64,000 nucleotides of DNA from CAYXVF01 sp964468125 (GTDB lineage Bacteria; Myxococcota; XYA12-FULL-58-9; CAYXVF01): contig CAYXVF010000007.1 in NCBI GenBank assembly GCA_964468125.1, forward strand, positions 31,628 to 95,627. Reading direction: 5' to 3'. The notes beneath the pieces were generated by a model. That model was not told the origin of the DNA and ran no database searches. It was given only the letters and a program-made list of their open reading frames with translations. The position numbers were made by a program, and so were the translations under genes. Within the stretch, counting starts at the first letter, position 1, and each line of letters opens with the position of its first letter. Shown here one piece after another: positions 26,772 through 35,347 of the stretch.

Positions 26772-27506
26772 TCACTCTTCAATGACGCGCGAGAAGAGCA
26801 GGGTGCACATGATCCAATACAAAACGTTGAATACGAGCAAGAGGGTGGTCCATGACGAAAGTTGGTTCATCGCGTCACCCTCTAAGCACAGCTGCGTCGC
26901 GCGCACGGCCGCGATCAAGCTCGGCACCAGAATCGGAAAGAGCAGAAGAGGCAGCAGAACGTCTCTCGCGCGGATTTGCGAGGCGATCGCCGCATAGAAG
27001 GTGCCCGGCGCCGCGATCGCGAAGCAACCTAAACCCATTACGTAAGCAAGCTGCAGCGGAGAAGCGATGCTCACTCCATAAAGGCCCACGGAAAGCGGCA
27101 CGATGAGCAGGCAGAGCAAGCATAGGAACAACGCGTTGACGAGGGACTTACTCAGAAACAAGCCGCGAGCATCGACGGGCACGAGGCGCAGTCCCTCCAT
27201 CGCATCGTTGTCCGCCTCCACGCGCATCGACTCGCCGAGCGCGAACGTGCTCGCGAGCAACAACGCGAGCCAGAGATAGCCCGGAGCATTTTCGGCCAGC
27301 AGCTTTGGCCGGGGGCCCGCCGCGAAAGAGAAGAGCAGCAGGGTCATGACGGAAAAGAAAATCGTCGCGTTGATGCGAGCGCGACTTCGCCACTCGAGGC
27401 GAATATCCTTGCCAATCAACGTCAGCATGGATCCGAAGGTTCCAACCGCAGGTTGCGGCTGAACCTCGGGGCGGGCGGGGCTGTCGGTCATGCTGTGCGA
27501 GCTCAT
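26772..27506 (-). CDS. ccmB: CcmB haem exporter subunit
   Basis: A 244-residue integral membrane protein with six hydrophobic segments from residue 47 onward and the CcmB blocks KDIRLEWRSRARINATIFF and PVDARGLFLSKSLVNALF. The first 25 residues are a soluble, poorly conserved head. CcmB forms the ABC-type complex with CcmA and CcmC. The start overlaps the ccmA stop (ATGA, 27503-27506). Confidence 0.92.
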   Translation of the reverse strand: MSSHSMTDSPARPEVQPQPAVGTFGSMLTLIGKDIRLEWRSRARINATIFFSVMTLLLFSFAAGPRPKLLAENAPGYLWLALLLASTFALGESMRVEADNDAMEGLRLVPVDARGLFLSKSLVNALFLCLLCLLIVPLSVGLYGVSIASPLQLAYVMGLGCFAIAAPGTFYAAIASQIRARDVLLPLLLFPILVPSLIAAVRATQLCLEGDAMNQLSSWTTLLLVFNVLYWIMCTLLFSRVIEE

Positions 27507-28165
27507 GCCGCTTTCTCCACCGGTCGAATCGGCCCTTTGGGCTGCCCGGTGATCATCTCGAGATGCACGTCTCCGATGCGCTTGCCACGGGGAATGTCGT
27601 GGGTAGAGATGAAGAGGGTCGCCCCTTCCGCTTTGAGCTCGGCGATTACTTCTTCCATCAACGCGACGCCCTCCGGGTCCAACTGTCCAAAGGGCTCATC
27701 TAGGAGCACCAGCTCCGGCCTTGCGATCAGCACTCGCGCGAGCCCCAGGCGGCGCTTCATCCCCGCAGAATAGGTCCGGACCGTGCGTTCGCAGGCTTCG
27801 CCACTCAGTCCAACGCGTTCGATCGCGTCGCCGATCGTCGATCCGGGTCGCTGCACCAGCCGATGCAGCAGCGCGAGGTTTTCGCGTCCACTCAGATCCG
27901 AGTAGAGGTGGCTGTGGTGCGTGAGCAAACACAATCGCGAACGCACCTCATCGTGCTCACGAATTCCGTCCTTGCCGAAGAGCGTGAGGGAGCCGAGCGT
28001 TGGCCGCAGAGCGGTTGCGAGCACACGCAAGAGCGTCGTCTTGCCCGCCCCATTGGAGCCCGTCAGCAAGACCGTCTTGCCTGCTTCGACCTCAAACGAC
28101 ACGTGCGAGAGCGCCCAGTGCCGTCCAAAGCGCTTTCCTACGCCTTCGAGTTTGACCCATGACAT
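27503..28165 (-). CDS. ccmA: CcmA haem-exporter ATPase
   Basis: A 220-residue ABC ATPase with Walker A TGSNGAGKTTLLRVLA, an ABC signature written as YSAGMKRRLGLARVL, Walker B ELVLLDEPFG and the His switch FISTHDIPRG. Its size and position ahead of ccmB identify CcmA, which uses ATP to free holo-CcmE. Only 26 bases separate its start from the divergent phosphohexomutase gene. No ccmF, ccmG or ccmH is in the window. Confidence 0.93.
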   Translation of the reverse strand: MSWVKLEGVGKRFGRHWALSHVSFEVEAGKTVLLTGSNGAGKTTLLRVLATALRPTLGSLTLFGKDGIREHDEVRSRLCLLTHHSHLYSDLSGRENLALLHRLVQRPGSTIGDAIERVGLSGEACERTVRTYSAGMKRRLGLARVLIARPELVLLDEPFGQLDPEGVALMEEVIAELKAEGATLFISTHDIPRGKRIGDVHLEMITGQPKGPIRPVEKAA

Positions 28166-28191
28166 CGCGACCCCTTATTAGATATCCCACG

Positions 28192-29895
28192 ATGAACGAA
28201 GAGCAAATCAAGGCGTGGCTTTCGCGGGACCCGGATCATGAAACCCGTGAAGAGGTAAGCGCGCTTCTGGAAAGCGGTGATCACGACGCGCTCGTCGATC
28301 GCTTCCTCGGTCGTCTCGAATTCGGCACTGCCGGCCTGCGCGGAGTGCTCGGCGGCGGTCCCAATCGCATGAATCGCCTGGTCGTGATCGAGAGCTCTCT
28401 GGGCTTTGCACGCTATGTGAAAGACTCGGTCGACGACGCTGCTGAGCGTGGCATTGCGATCGCTTACGATGGACGTAGGAAGTCGGACGTCTTCGCGCGC
28501 GACGCGGCCGCTGCCTTCGCCCACCACGGCCTCAAGGTGCATCTGTTCTCGCGCATGATGCCGACGCCCGCGGGCGCCTTTGCGGTGAAGCACCTGGGTG
28601 CGGCTGCAGGGGTGATCATCACGGCGAGCCACAATCCCCCCGAATACAATGGCTACAAGGCCTACTGGGAAAACGGTGCCCAGATCATTTCACCGGTAGA
28701 CAAAGGCGTCGCCGCGGCCATCGACGAGGTGGCGAAGGCGCCCCTTCCGGAGCTCGACTTCGAGGCGGCGCGCGCAGCCGGCTCGATCGTCGAGATTCCC
28801 GAATCGGTCATCGAAGCCTATCTCGACGGCGTAGAAGCTCAGCTCATCCATCGCGGCGAAGGGGACCGATCCATTGGCGTCGCGTATACCCCGCTGCACG
28901 GCGTCGGCGCGGAGCTCGTGAAGAAATCCATGGCGCGCGCCGGTTTTGAGCATCTTCGGGTCGTCCCGTCGCAGGAGCAGCCCGACGGTGAGTTCCCGAC
29001 CGTTCGCTTCCCCAACCCGGAGGAGCCCGGGGCGATGGACGCAGTGCTGAAACTCGCGCGCGAGATCGACGCAGAGCTCGCTGTCGCCAACGATCCGGAC
29101 GCGGATCGCCTCGCAGTCGCCGTCAAGGAGGGCGAAAGCTATCGTATGCTGACCGGCGACGAGATCGGCACGCTCCTCGCACACGATTTGCTCTCTCGCG
29201 CCTCCGACGATGCGGCGGTGGCGACGACCATCGTCTCCTCTTCTTTGCTGCGCTACATGGCGGAGGCGCGCGGCGTCGAGTACTTCGAGACGCTCACTGG
29301 CTTCAAGTGGATCGCAAACGGGAACATCGCGCGTCAGGCGGCGGGAAAACGCTTCCTCTTCGGCTACGAAGAAGCGCTCGGCTACACCATCGGCGACAAC
29401 GTGCGCGACAAGGACGGCGTGGTGGCGATGGTCGCGTTCGCGGAGATGGCCGCCGTAGCCAGAAGTGCCGGCCGTAGCGTGCTCGACGACCTCTACGACA
29501 TCTACCGCGAGCACGGGGTCGTGCTCACCAAGCAAAAGAGCCTGAAACTTCCTCCGGGCCCGCCCGTCGGGCGCACGCTGCGCGCGAAGCCACCGGAGAC
29601 CATCGCCGGCCGCGCGGTCACGGCGATGGAAGATCTCGCGAGCTCGACCCGGCGCTTCATGGACGGTCGTGAAGAGTCGATCGACCTGCCGAGCAGTGAC
29701 GTCCTGATTTACCGGCTCGAGGGCGACGCGCGCGTGGTGATCCGGCCCTCTGGGACCGAGCCCAAGCTCAAGTGCTACTACCTCGTGCGACGAGCGGTGG
29801 GTGACGGAGACCCACGCGCCGTGGAGCAGGAAGCGCGCGATGAGCTCGATGCGCTCCTGGATACGCACCAACGAGAGCTCGAGGCCATTCTCTGA
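28192..29895 (+). CDS. Phosphoglucomutase/phosphomannomutase family protein (PgcA-like)
   Basis: A 567-residue four-domain phosphohexomutase: catalytic serine loop ITASHNPPEYNGYKAYW, metal loop NDPDADRLAVAV, sugar loop GYEEALGYTIG and phosphate loop RPSGTEPKLKCYY. Length and sequence style fit the PgcA/PGM2 branch that interconverts hexose 1- and 6-phosphates. The ATG at 28192 is used because the family N-terminus starts there; an in-frame ATG at 28159 would lie inside ccmA on the other strand. Confidence 0.9.
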   Translation: MNEEQIKAWLSRDPDHETREEVSALLESGDHDALVDRFLGRLEFGTAGLRGVLGGGPNRMNRLVVIESSLGFARYVKDSVDDAAERGIAIAYDGRRKSDVFARDAAAAFAHHGLKVHLFSRMMPTPAGAFAVKHLGAAAGVIITASHNPPEYNGYKAYWENGAQIISPVDKGVAAAIDEVAKAPLPELDFEAARAAGSIVEIPESVIEAYLDGVEAQLIHRGEGDRSIGVAYTPLHGVGAELVKKSMARAGFEHLRVVPSQEQPDGEFPTVRFPNPEEPGAMDAVLKLAREIDAELAVANDPDADRLAVAVKEGESYRMLTGDEIGTLLAHDLLSRASDDAAVATTIVSSSLLRYMAEARGVEYFETLTGFKWIANGNIARQAAGKRFLFGYEEALGYTIGDNVRDKDGVVAMVAFAEMAAVARSAGRSVLDDLYDIYREHGVVLTKQKSLKLPPGPPVGRTLRAKPPETIAGRAVTAMEDLASSTRRFMDGREESIDLPSSDVLIYRLEGDARVVIRPSGTEPKLKCYYLVRRAVGDGDPRAVEQEARDELDALLDTHQRELEAIL

Positions 29896-30009
29896 GCCAC
29901 CGGTGTGGCCATACTTCGGCTGTGGTTTCGCCTCTCGGGCTCACCACGATTTGACGGATGCGGGAGCGAGCCATTTCGCATTTCGGGCTTGGCCGTGTCA
30001 GTATGGACG

Positions 30010-30027
30010 CGCGGCGGGCCCGCCGCG
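30010..30027. repeat. 18-base perfect palindrome upstream of the beta-helix lipoprotein gene
   Basis: Two 9-base arms (CGCGGCGGG / CCCGCCGCG) meet without a spacer, centred about 57 bases before the lipoprotein start at 30076. It could be a cruciform or a regulator site; a terminator is less likely because there is no loop or T-run. Confidence 0.35.
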
Positions 30028-30075
30028 ACGCAAGGATGGGAGCCAGACGCGGGAGGAGCCCGCGGAGGCCTGGAG

Positions 30076-33000
30076 ATGAAATTGGACCGATTGAGCCTCC
30101 TGACGCTCGCAGGCCTCTGTTCGTGCGTGGCGGATCCTCTTTCGAATGGGCAGCCTCTCCTCTGCAGCGAAGACACCGAGTGTGAAGAGCGCTTTGGCGA
30201 GGGGTGGCGCTGCCTGAGTGGCGGTTGTGTGCTGAACGCCCCGCCTCAGATCGATGGCTTCGCGCTCGCCGATGATGAATCCTTCGAGGCGGGCCCGTTC
30301 TTCGTCCGCCAGCCCATGACCGTGACCGTTCGGGTGGCCGGAACGGACTCGGACGGCGATACGGTCAGCTTCACCTGGATCGAGGAAGAAGAGAGCCGCC
30401 CCCTGCCCGACCGGAGACCGGCGCAAAGCTTCACGGGTAATTCGATCACCATCGAGAGCACGACCCCCGGCCAACCGCTCTCCCTCGGAAGCTACCGCTA
30501 TCGTGTGGTGCCGAATGACGACCGCGTCGACGGCGCGGCGCGCACCGTCGTGGTGACGATCGTAGCGGCCGGGGACGTGATTTTCGTTTCGCAACTCACG
30601 GGCGAGGATTCAGACTCCTGCGGCACGATCGAGCGTCCATGCCGGAGCTTGGGTCAGGCGCTGAGCCGCTCCCCCGGTTCGACCATTCAATTGGCCGCCG
30701 CCGCGTCGCCGTACTTCTACTGCCTCGGACGAGACGCGCCGGGTACCTTTGCAGAGCCCGTGCCCATCGCGATGGAGGGGTGCTTCGACCCGCTGAGCTG
30801 GGAGCCAGTCTCGAGTCGGCGCCGCGAGTGCGAGATCCAGTGCGAGCCCGATTCCATCACCGTCGACGCCGACGAATTCGGTGTCGGACACGTGTTGGTC
30901 GGCCCGAGTAGACTGTACGACGTGACCCTCACCCTGAACCCACAGACCGTCCTCCCCGCCGAAATCGTCGCCGGCACCGCGTTGCTCCAGCCGAACGTAG
31001 ATGTGAATGTGCCTGAATTCGACCGAATCGAGCTCACAAACGTCGATGTCGTCGCGCCCGGATGCGGCGATAGCTGCGTCTCCGTCGGGGTCGGAGCCCA
31101 GGACGTCGAGGTCGCGATCGATCGCGTCGACGTCGTCGCCGACGCTCGCGAGTTCAGCCCGGTGTTCTCGTTTATCGGGATCTCCCTCGAGCGCAGCCGC
31201 GGCACGGTTGTCGGGGGCTTGCTGGGTGCAACCATTCCCAGCGCACCGGACGCGCGCAAGGACTTGGTGGCGCGCTCCCGGGGCCGGATTTCGCTCAACG
31301 CTCCGGCGAGCTCGGACGCGGTCGGGGTGAGCGCCATCGATTTTAGCGGGACCCTTCGAGGACTCGCCGTCACCGGCGGTATCGGGCTTGGAATATCGGG
31401 GTTCAACCTCGAAGGCGGAAGCCCCGTCCTAGAGGACAACCTCGTAGACGTGCTGGGCTTCAGCACGCGCGCGGTTTCTGGCTTCACCCTGCATGACTGC
31501 AGCGCTGATGGCGGGTGCGCAATCTCGGGGGCGACTCCCGCAGACCGGCCACTGAACGCGATCGTGCGCAACAACACGGTCTACCTCGCGGGCGCGAGCG
31601 AGCTCGAAACCAGCTCCCCGTGCGTCGGCCTCGGGGTTCAGCTCGACTCGAGGAGCGCCAACCAGGTGATCGAGTCGAACACGGTCGTGTTGGGCAGCGA
31701 GTTCACCCTCGGGATCGGCGCCTCGATCGCTCTCGACGATCAAGGATCGAATACGTCTTTCGCTTCCGTGAGCTCGAACCACATCGCGGTGCGTGGCGCC
31801 AATCGCGATGAGCTGTGCGTGCTCATCAACGGAGAGCTCGGTCTACCTTTCAACGCGGGACTTCTCGGCGTGCGCGTATCGGGCTCGACGCGGGCACGCG
31901 TGGACCGGAACCGCATCGAGATCGGTCACTTGAGCTCGAGCGAGGATCCCTACAGCGTCGGCCCAGAGCTCATTTCCACGGGGATCTCCGTCACTAGCGC
32001 GCAGGATTCGACCGATCCCATGCGGGTGACTCAAAACGAAGTGTTGGTGGGACAGGGTCCTTCGCAGAGCTTCGCCCTCTCAACCGACACCTCACGGATC
32101 GAAATCGTCAACAACCTGCTCTACGGTGGCGATACGCCCCGCTCCGGCGGACTCCTGATTCTCGCGACGGACAACGATGTCGACACGAACGGGCAATCTT
32201 CGACCCCTTTTCCGATCCTACGACACAATACGATCCACGGCGGCGGGGTACTGGGTCGCACCGCATCGAGCCGAGGATTGCAGCTCAGCCTGGCTCCGGT
32301 GTCGCTCGAGCTAGACAAACTGCGACGCATCGGAACACTCACGGGCAACCTCATCGACGGCGGCTGGGGCCAGGGTCGGCGACACATCGTAGACAATGAG
32401 ATGAACCAAGGTGAGCCGCTCCTTCCAGGCGTCACCTTCGCCCCGAGCAGTGACTACGGCCAACTCGTCGGTGCTGCGAGCGAAGAACGTCCCGTGGCCG
32501 CGACGGCGAGCCTGAACGGCCGCGGCGAGCGTTGGAGGGTGTTCACGGCGGCCGGCGAGGTGCTCTCCCTCTCCGAAGAAGAGAGCCCGAGTCGCCTGGA
32601 GCTCGTCGACGAGGCGCCGGTGCGCCTCGACAGGCCGGTCTACGACGTCGAAGAATTTGACGCCGGCACGGGCCGCGTCGTGGCTGCGAGCACGGCGGGG
32701 ATCGGAATCGCATCGATCGTCTCCGACAGTTCGGCGAGTGATGGCGCATTTGACGTCTATCCGCTGGGTGATGTGGAGCTCATCGATGTCCTCGATGTCA
32801 CCACGAGAGCCACCCGAGAGGATCTGCAGGTGCTCGTTCTCGCGGAGACCGCCGACGGGCCCTCTCTCTTCGCCACCGCCTCCTCGAACGGCTTCACTCC
32901 GCTCACGCCATTCCCGGTGATTCCTGCCGGTCGACCGTTTCTCCTGCTCGCACGTAGTCCCGCCGGCACGGTGCTGGGGCTCAGAGCCGGGACGGCCGCA

Positions 33001-33876
33001 GGCTACGAGCTCGTTCAGATCGCACCCACCGGCGAGCTCAAGAATGTCGCTACCCTCCTCGGCACGGGCGTGCCCCGGGAGCTCGTCCCTCTCAGGAGAG
33101 GTCTTTCCATCGACAGCTCGGGGCTCGATTTCGCGTTGGTCCACGACGGAGGCCTGGAGATCTTCTTGGACGTACAAGGAGGAACCCCCAGGCTCTGTGC
33201 TGCGGGTGCCTCCTTTCCCGACTGCGACGACTTCGCGGTGACGGCCACGGACGTGTGTGTGGGAGGCGTAGCCAGCGGCGTACTCGAGCTCCCGAGCAGC
33301 GACGCCGAGCAGCTCTTCCTCGTCGGCTGCAGCACCGGCGAGGTCGAAATCCAAAGTCGGGTCGGCGATACGTTGAGCTTTGTGAGTCGGGCTTCCGTAT
33401 CAGAGCCCAGCGCGGGCGACATCGACTCACCGATCACGGCGCTCGCGGCGAGGCCGGGGCTCACAATGCGTCGTGCACGCGTTCTGGCGCTTTTGCCAGA
33501 CGCGGGCGTGCTTGCCGTGTTCGAGCTCGACGAAAACTCGCTCGCGCTCACTCCGGGGCCGATCTACGGCGACTTCGCAAATGTCGCTCTGCGCACGACG
33601 AATGGCGTACCGCTGCAGAGCCTGACGCAGGTGAGCGACCTCACTCTCGTCGCCCCATCCGTGAGTTGTGAGGTGATCGCACCCGCACCGATGTCCGAAA
33701 CACCCGAGGAAGAGCGCGACCGTATTCGCAACCTTCGCCTCCTCGGCGGCTCGTGTGTGAACTCGACGGAGCTCACCCTCGAGCCACTGGATGTCGATGT
33801 CGATGGAGTAATGCGAGACTGCGAGCCAGACGTGGGGGCTTCGGAGCTCACGTCGAGCCCGGGGGCCTGCCCATGA
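30076..33876 (+). CDS. Large surface lipoprotein with beta-helix (DUF1565-like) region
   Basis: The 1266-residue product begins MKLDRLSLLTLAGLCSC, a probable lipoprotein signal with Cys15 or Cys17 as the acylated residue; the ATG has GGAGG 7 bases upstream. A small Cys-rich stretch (CSEDTECEERFGEGWRC) typical of myxococcal surface proteins follows, then a domain near residues 60-160. At about residue 168 starts a DUF1565-like right-handed beta-helix (GTIERPCRSLGQAL) with many Asn/Val-rich coils to about residue 770. The C-terminal third is beta-propeller-like and ends with RDCEPDVGASEL, a usual end of such helices. Ligand unknown. It overlaps the PEGA gene by 4 bases. Confidence 0.75.
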   Translation: MKLDRLSLLTLAGLCSCVADPLSNGQPLLCSEDTECEERFGEGWRCLSGGCVLNAPPQIDGFALADDESFEAGPFFVRQPMTVTVRVAGTDSDGDTVSFTWIEEEESRPLPDRRPAQSFTGNSITIESTTPGQPLSLGSYRYRVVPNDDRVDGAARTVVVTIVAAGDVIFVSQLTGEDSDSCGTIERPCRSLGQALSRSPGSTIQLAAAASPYFYCLGRDAPGTFAEPVPIAMEGCFDPLSWEPVSSRRRECEIQCEPDSITVDADEFGVGHVLVGPSRLYDVTLTLNPQTVLPAEIVAGTALLQPNVDVNVPEFDRIELTNVDVVAPGCGDSCVSVGVGAQDVEVAIDRVDVVADAREFSPVFSFIGISLERSRGTVVGGLLGATIPSAPDARKDLVARSRGRISLNAPASSDAVGVSAIDFSGTLRGLAVTGGIGLGISGFNLEGGSPVLEDNLVDVLGFSTRAVSGFTLHDCSADGGCAISGATPADRPLNAIVRNNTVYLAGASELETSSPCVGLGVQLDSRSANQVIESNTVVLGSEFTLGIGASIALDDQGSNTSFASVSSNHIAVRGANRDELCVLINGELGLPFNAGLLGVRVSGSTRARVDRNRIEIGHLSSSEDPYSVGPELISTGISVTSAQDSTDPMRVTQNEVLVGQGPSQSFALSTDTSRIEIVNNLLYGGDTPRSGGLLILATDNDVDTNGQSSTPFPILRHNTIHGGGVLGRTASSRGLQLSLAPVSLELDKLRRIGTLTGNLIDGGWGQGRRHIVDNEMNQGEPLLPGVTFAPSSDYGQLVGAASEERPVAATASLNGRGERWRVFTAAGEVLSLSEEESPSRLELVDEAPVRLDRPVYDVEEFDAGTGRVVAASTAGIGIASIVSDSSASDGAFDVYPLGDVELIDVLDVTTRATREDLQVLVLAETADGPSLFATASSNGFTPLTPFPVIPAGRPFLLLARSPAGTVLGLRAGTAAGYELVQIAPTGELKNVATLLGTGVPRELVPLRRGLSIDSSGLDFALVHDGGLEIFLDVQGGTPRLCAAGASFPDCDDFAVTATDVCVGGVASGVLELPSSDAEQLFLVGCSTGEVEIQSRVGDTLSFVSRASVSEPSAGDIDSPITALAARPGLTMRRARVLALLPDAGVLAVFELDENSLALTPGPIYGDFANVALRTTNGVPLQSLTQVSDLTLVAPSVSCEVIAPAPMSETPEEERDRIRNLRLLGGSCVNSTELTLEPLDVDVDGVMRDCEPDVGASELTSSPGACP

Positions 33877-34883
33877 CGGTCGCGCTCATTCTCTTCACGC
33901 TCGCAGCAACAGGCGCGGGTACGGACGGCACGGACGCTGCGGCACCGACGGTCGAACGGATTCGCCCCCTCGACGACGGGCGAGTGATCCTGCTCGGCCC
34001 CCTGGGCAGCTTCGGTTCCACCGGTGAAGCAGTCGAAGCGATCCAGCGGGTCTACATTTCAGAATTTGAGAAGCTCCTCGGCGAACAGCTACGCACCCCC
34101 GCAGACCTCGCGGCGATCGATGGGACGGTCGCCGAAGCGGTCGACGGCTGCGGCTCGACGCCGCCCTGCTTGCTCGAGGTGGCAGCAGCGTTCGGTTTGG
34201 ACAGCGTGATCACGGGAAACCTCACCGGCCTCGGCGACGATCGAGTCATCGATCTTCGTCACCTGAGCGCGGTGAACGGTAAGGAGCTCGGCCGTCAATC
34301 GGTGCAAGCCAGTGGCAACGAACGGGAGCTGATCATCAAGATCCGCGGCGCGGCAGTTCAGCTCCTCGCGCCGGAGCGCTACATCGGCACGGTCGCCTTT
34401 GACGTGAAGCAAACCGGGGTCCGGGTGGTCGTGGACGGACAGCTCGTGGGGACGACCCCCTTGCCGCGCGGAGAGCTCGACTTGCGCGTGGGCCGCCACG
34501 CGATCGAGGCGAGCGGCGAAGGCCTCGTGCCCTTCTCAGAGATGGTCGACGTGCGCTACGGCGAGCTTCGCTCCGTGACCATCGACCTGCCGCCGAATAC
34601 GGTGTTCGTCGGCGGAGACACCCCCTACTATGCGCGCTGGTGGACCTGGGCGATCGCCGGAGCTGGGGCCACGAGTCTCGGTCTAGGCGGCTACTTCAGC
34701 TACCTACAAAACGATACGGTGAGCGAGATCGAAAACCGCGTCGACGCAGGCTCGCTCACCGGCGAGGACGCCTTTCTCTACCAGGACCAGGACGAACAAC
34801 GACAACGGGCGCTGATTTTCTACGGGATCGGCGGCGCCTTGACCCTCACGACGGCCACCCTGCTGAGCCTCGACCTATTCTGA
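33873..34883 (+). CDS. Secreted PEGA-domain protein with C-terminal membrane segments
   Basis: A 336-residue protein with a signal peptide (MTVALILFTLAATGAG), a region with a Cys pair (CGSTPPC) whose sequence SVITGNLTGLGDDRV resembles periplasmic PelB/CsgG-like folds, a PEGA domain (about residues 165-245, VRVVVDGQLVGTTPLPRG) and two hydrophobic helices near the C-terminus. PEGA domains are surface beta modules. It starts in an ATGA overlap with the lipoprotein gene, so both are made together and may form one surface complex. Confidence 0.78.
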   Translation: MTVALILFTLAATGAGTDGTDAAAPTVERIRPLDDGRVILLGPLGSFGSTGEAVEAIQRVYISEFEKLLGEQLRTPADLAAIDGTVAEAVDGCGSTPPCLLEVAAAFGLDSVITGNLTGLGDDRVIDLRHLSAVNGKELGRQSVQASGNERELIIKIRGAAVQLLAPERYIGTVAFDVKQTGVRVVVDGQLVGTTPLPRGELDLRVGRHAIEASGEGLVPFSEMVDVRYGELRSVTIDLPPNTVFVGGDTPYYARWWTWAIAGAGATSLGLGGYFSYLQNDTVSEIENRVDAGSLTGEDAFLYQDQDEQRQRALIFYGIGGALTLTTATLLSLDLF

Positions 34884-34949
34884 GCACTGTCCAGGCGCGT
34901 CCTGCCGAGGGAGCGGGACAAAAAGTAAATCAGGTACGTGTCTCACCGC

Positions 34950-34978
34950 TTGCCAACGCGAACACCGGTGGATATGAC
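34950..34978 (+). promoter_or_regulatory. Probable sigma-70 promoter of the cold-shock gene
   Basis: TTGCCA (34950-34955, 5 of 6 with TTGACA), a 17-base spacer and TATGAC (34973-34978, 4 of 6 with TATAAT). Transcription would start near 34985, giving a leader of about 100 bases, as is usual for cold-shock genes. Confidence 0.5.
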
Positions 34979-34979
34979 G

Positions 34980-35059
34980 CCGCCCATTCGGGGGGACACT
35001 GAAATCACGCGCGTGTTTTCGTGATCCCTTCGAGACAATGAATGGGCGGGGTTACCCGC
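34980..35059 (+). promoter_or_regulatory. Structured leader/operator region of the cold-shock gene
   Basis: Three inverted repeats are visible: long-range CCGCCCATTC (34980-34989) with GAATGGGCGG (35040-35049), an inner ATCACG/CGTGAT hairpin (35004-35025) and a local GCGGG-GTTA-CCCGC hairpin (35046-35059). The first and last share bases 35046-35049, so they exclude each other. The predicted transcription start near 34985 would remove part of the first arm, so a DNA operator is also possible. Confidence 0.4.
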
Positions 35060-35087
35060 AATGGCAATTGGAATGAGGAATAGCGGT

Positions 35088-35309
35088 ATGGCAGCAGAAG
35101 AGCCTCAAAAAGGCACCGTCAAGTGGTTTAACGACGCCAAGGGCTTCGGATTCATCACCCCCGAGGGCGGTGGTGAAGACATTTTCGTCCACTTCTCGGC
35201 GATCAACGTCGATGGGTTCAAGTCTCTCGCCGAGGGCGAGCGCGTGCAGTTCATCTGCGTACGCGGTGACAAGGGCCTCCAGGCTCGGGACGTCAGCCGC
35301 GCAAACTGA
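35088..35309 (+). CDS. Cold-shock domain protein
   Basis: A 73-residue single cold-shock domain: [19 protein letters not shown] contains RNP1 (KGFGFI) and DIFVHFSAI is RNP2. Such proteins bind single-stranded RNA and act as RNA chaperones at low temperature or in growth. The ATG at 35088 is chosen because GAGG lies 8 bases upstream and the family starts there; in-frame ATGs at 35061 and 35073 would add 9 or 5 residues. The upstream leader is about 100-200 bases with strong secondary structure. Confidence 0.93.
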   Translation: MAAEEPQKGTVKWFNDAKGFGFITPEGGGEDIFVHFSAINVDGFKSLAEGERVQFICVRGDKGLQARDVSRAN

Positions 35310-35340
35310 GTGGCTCACTCTCAGATCGTTTCGTTCTGAG
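35308..35340. terminator. Possible bidirectional terminator hairpins between csp and comM
   Basis: Two adjacent inverted repeats, GAGTG-GCT-CACTC (35308-35320) and CTCAGA/TCTGAG with a 9-base loop (35320-35340), fill the gap between converging genes. No T-run follows on either strand, so function as an intrinsic terminator is uncertain. Confidence 0.35.
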
Positions 35341-35347
35341 GCGCGAC

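Noticed and set aside
29905..30075. Longer start for the beta-helix lipoprotein
   Set aside because: It would hide the lipoprotein signal behind 57 low-quality residues; the ATG at 30076 has its own ribosome-binding site.
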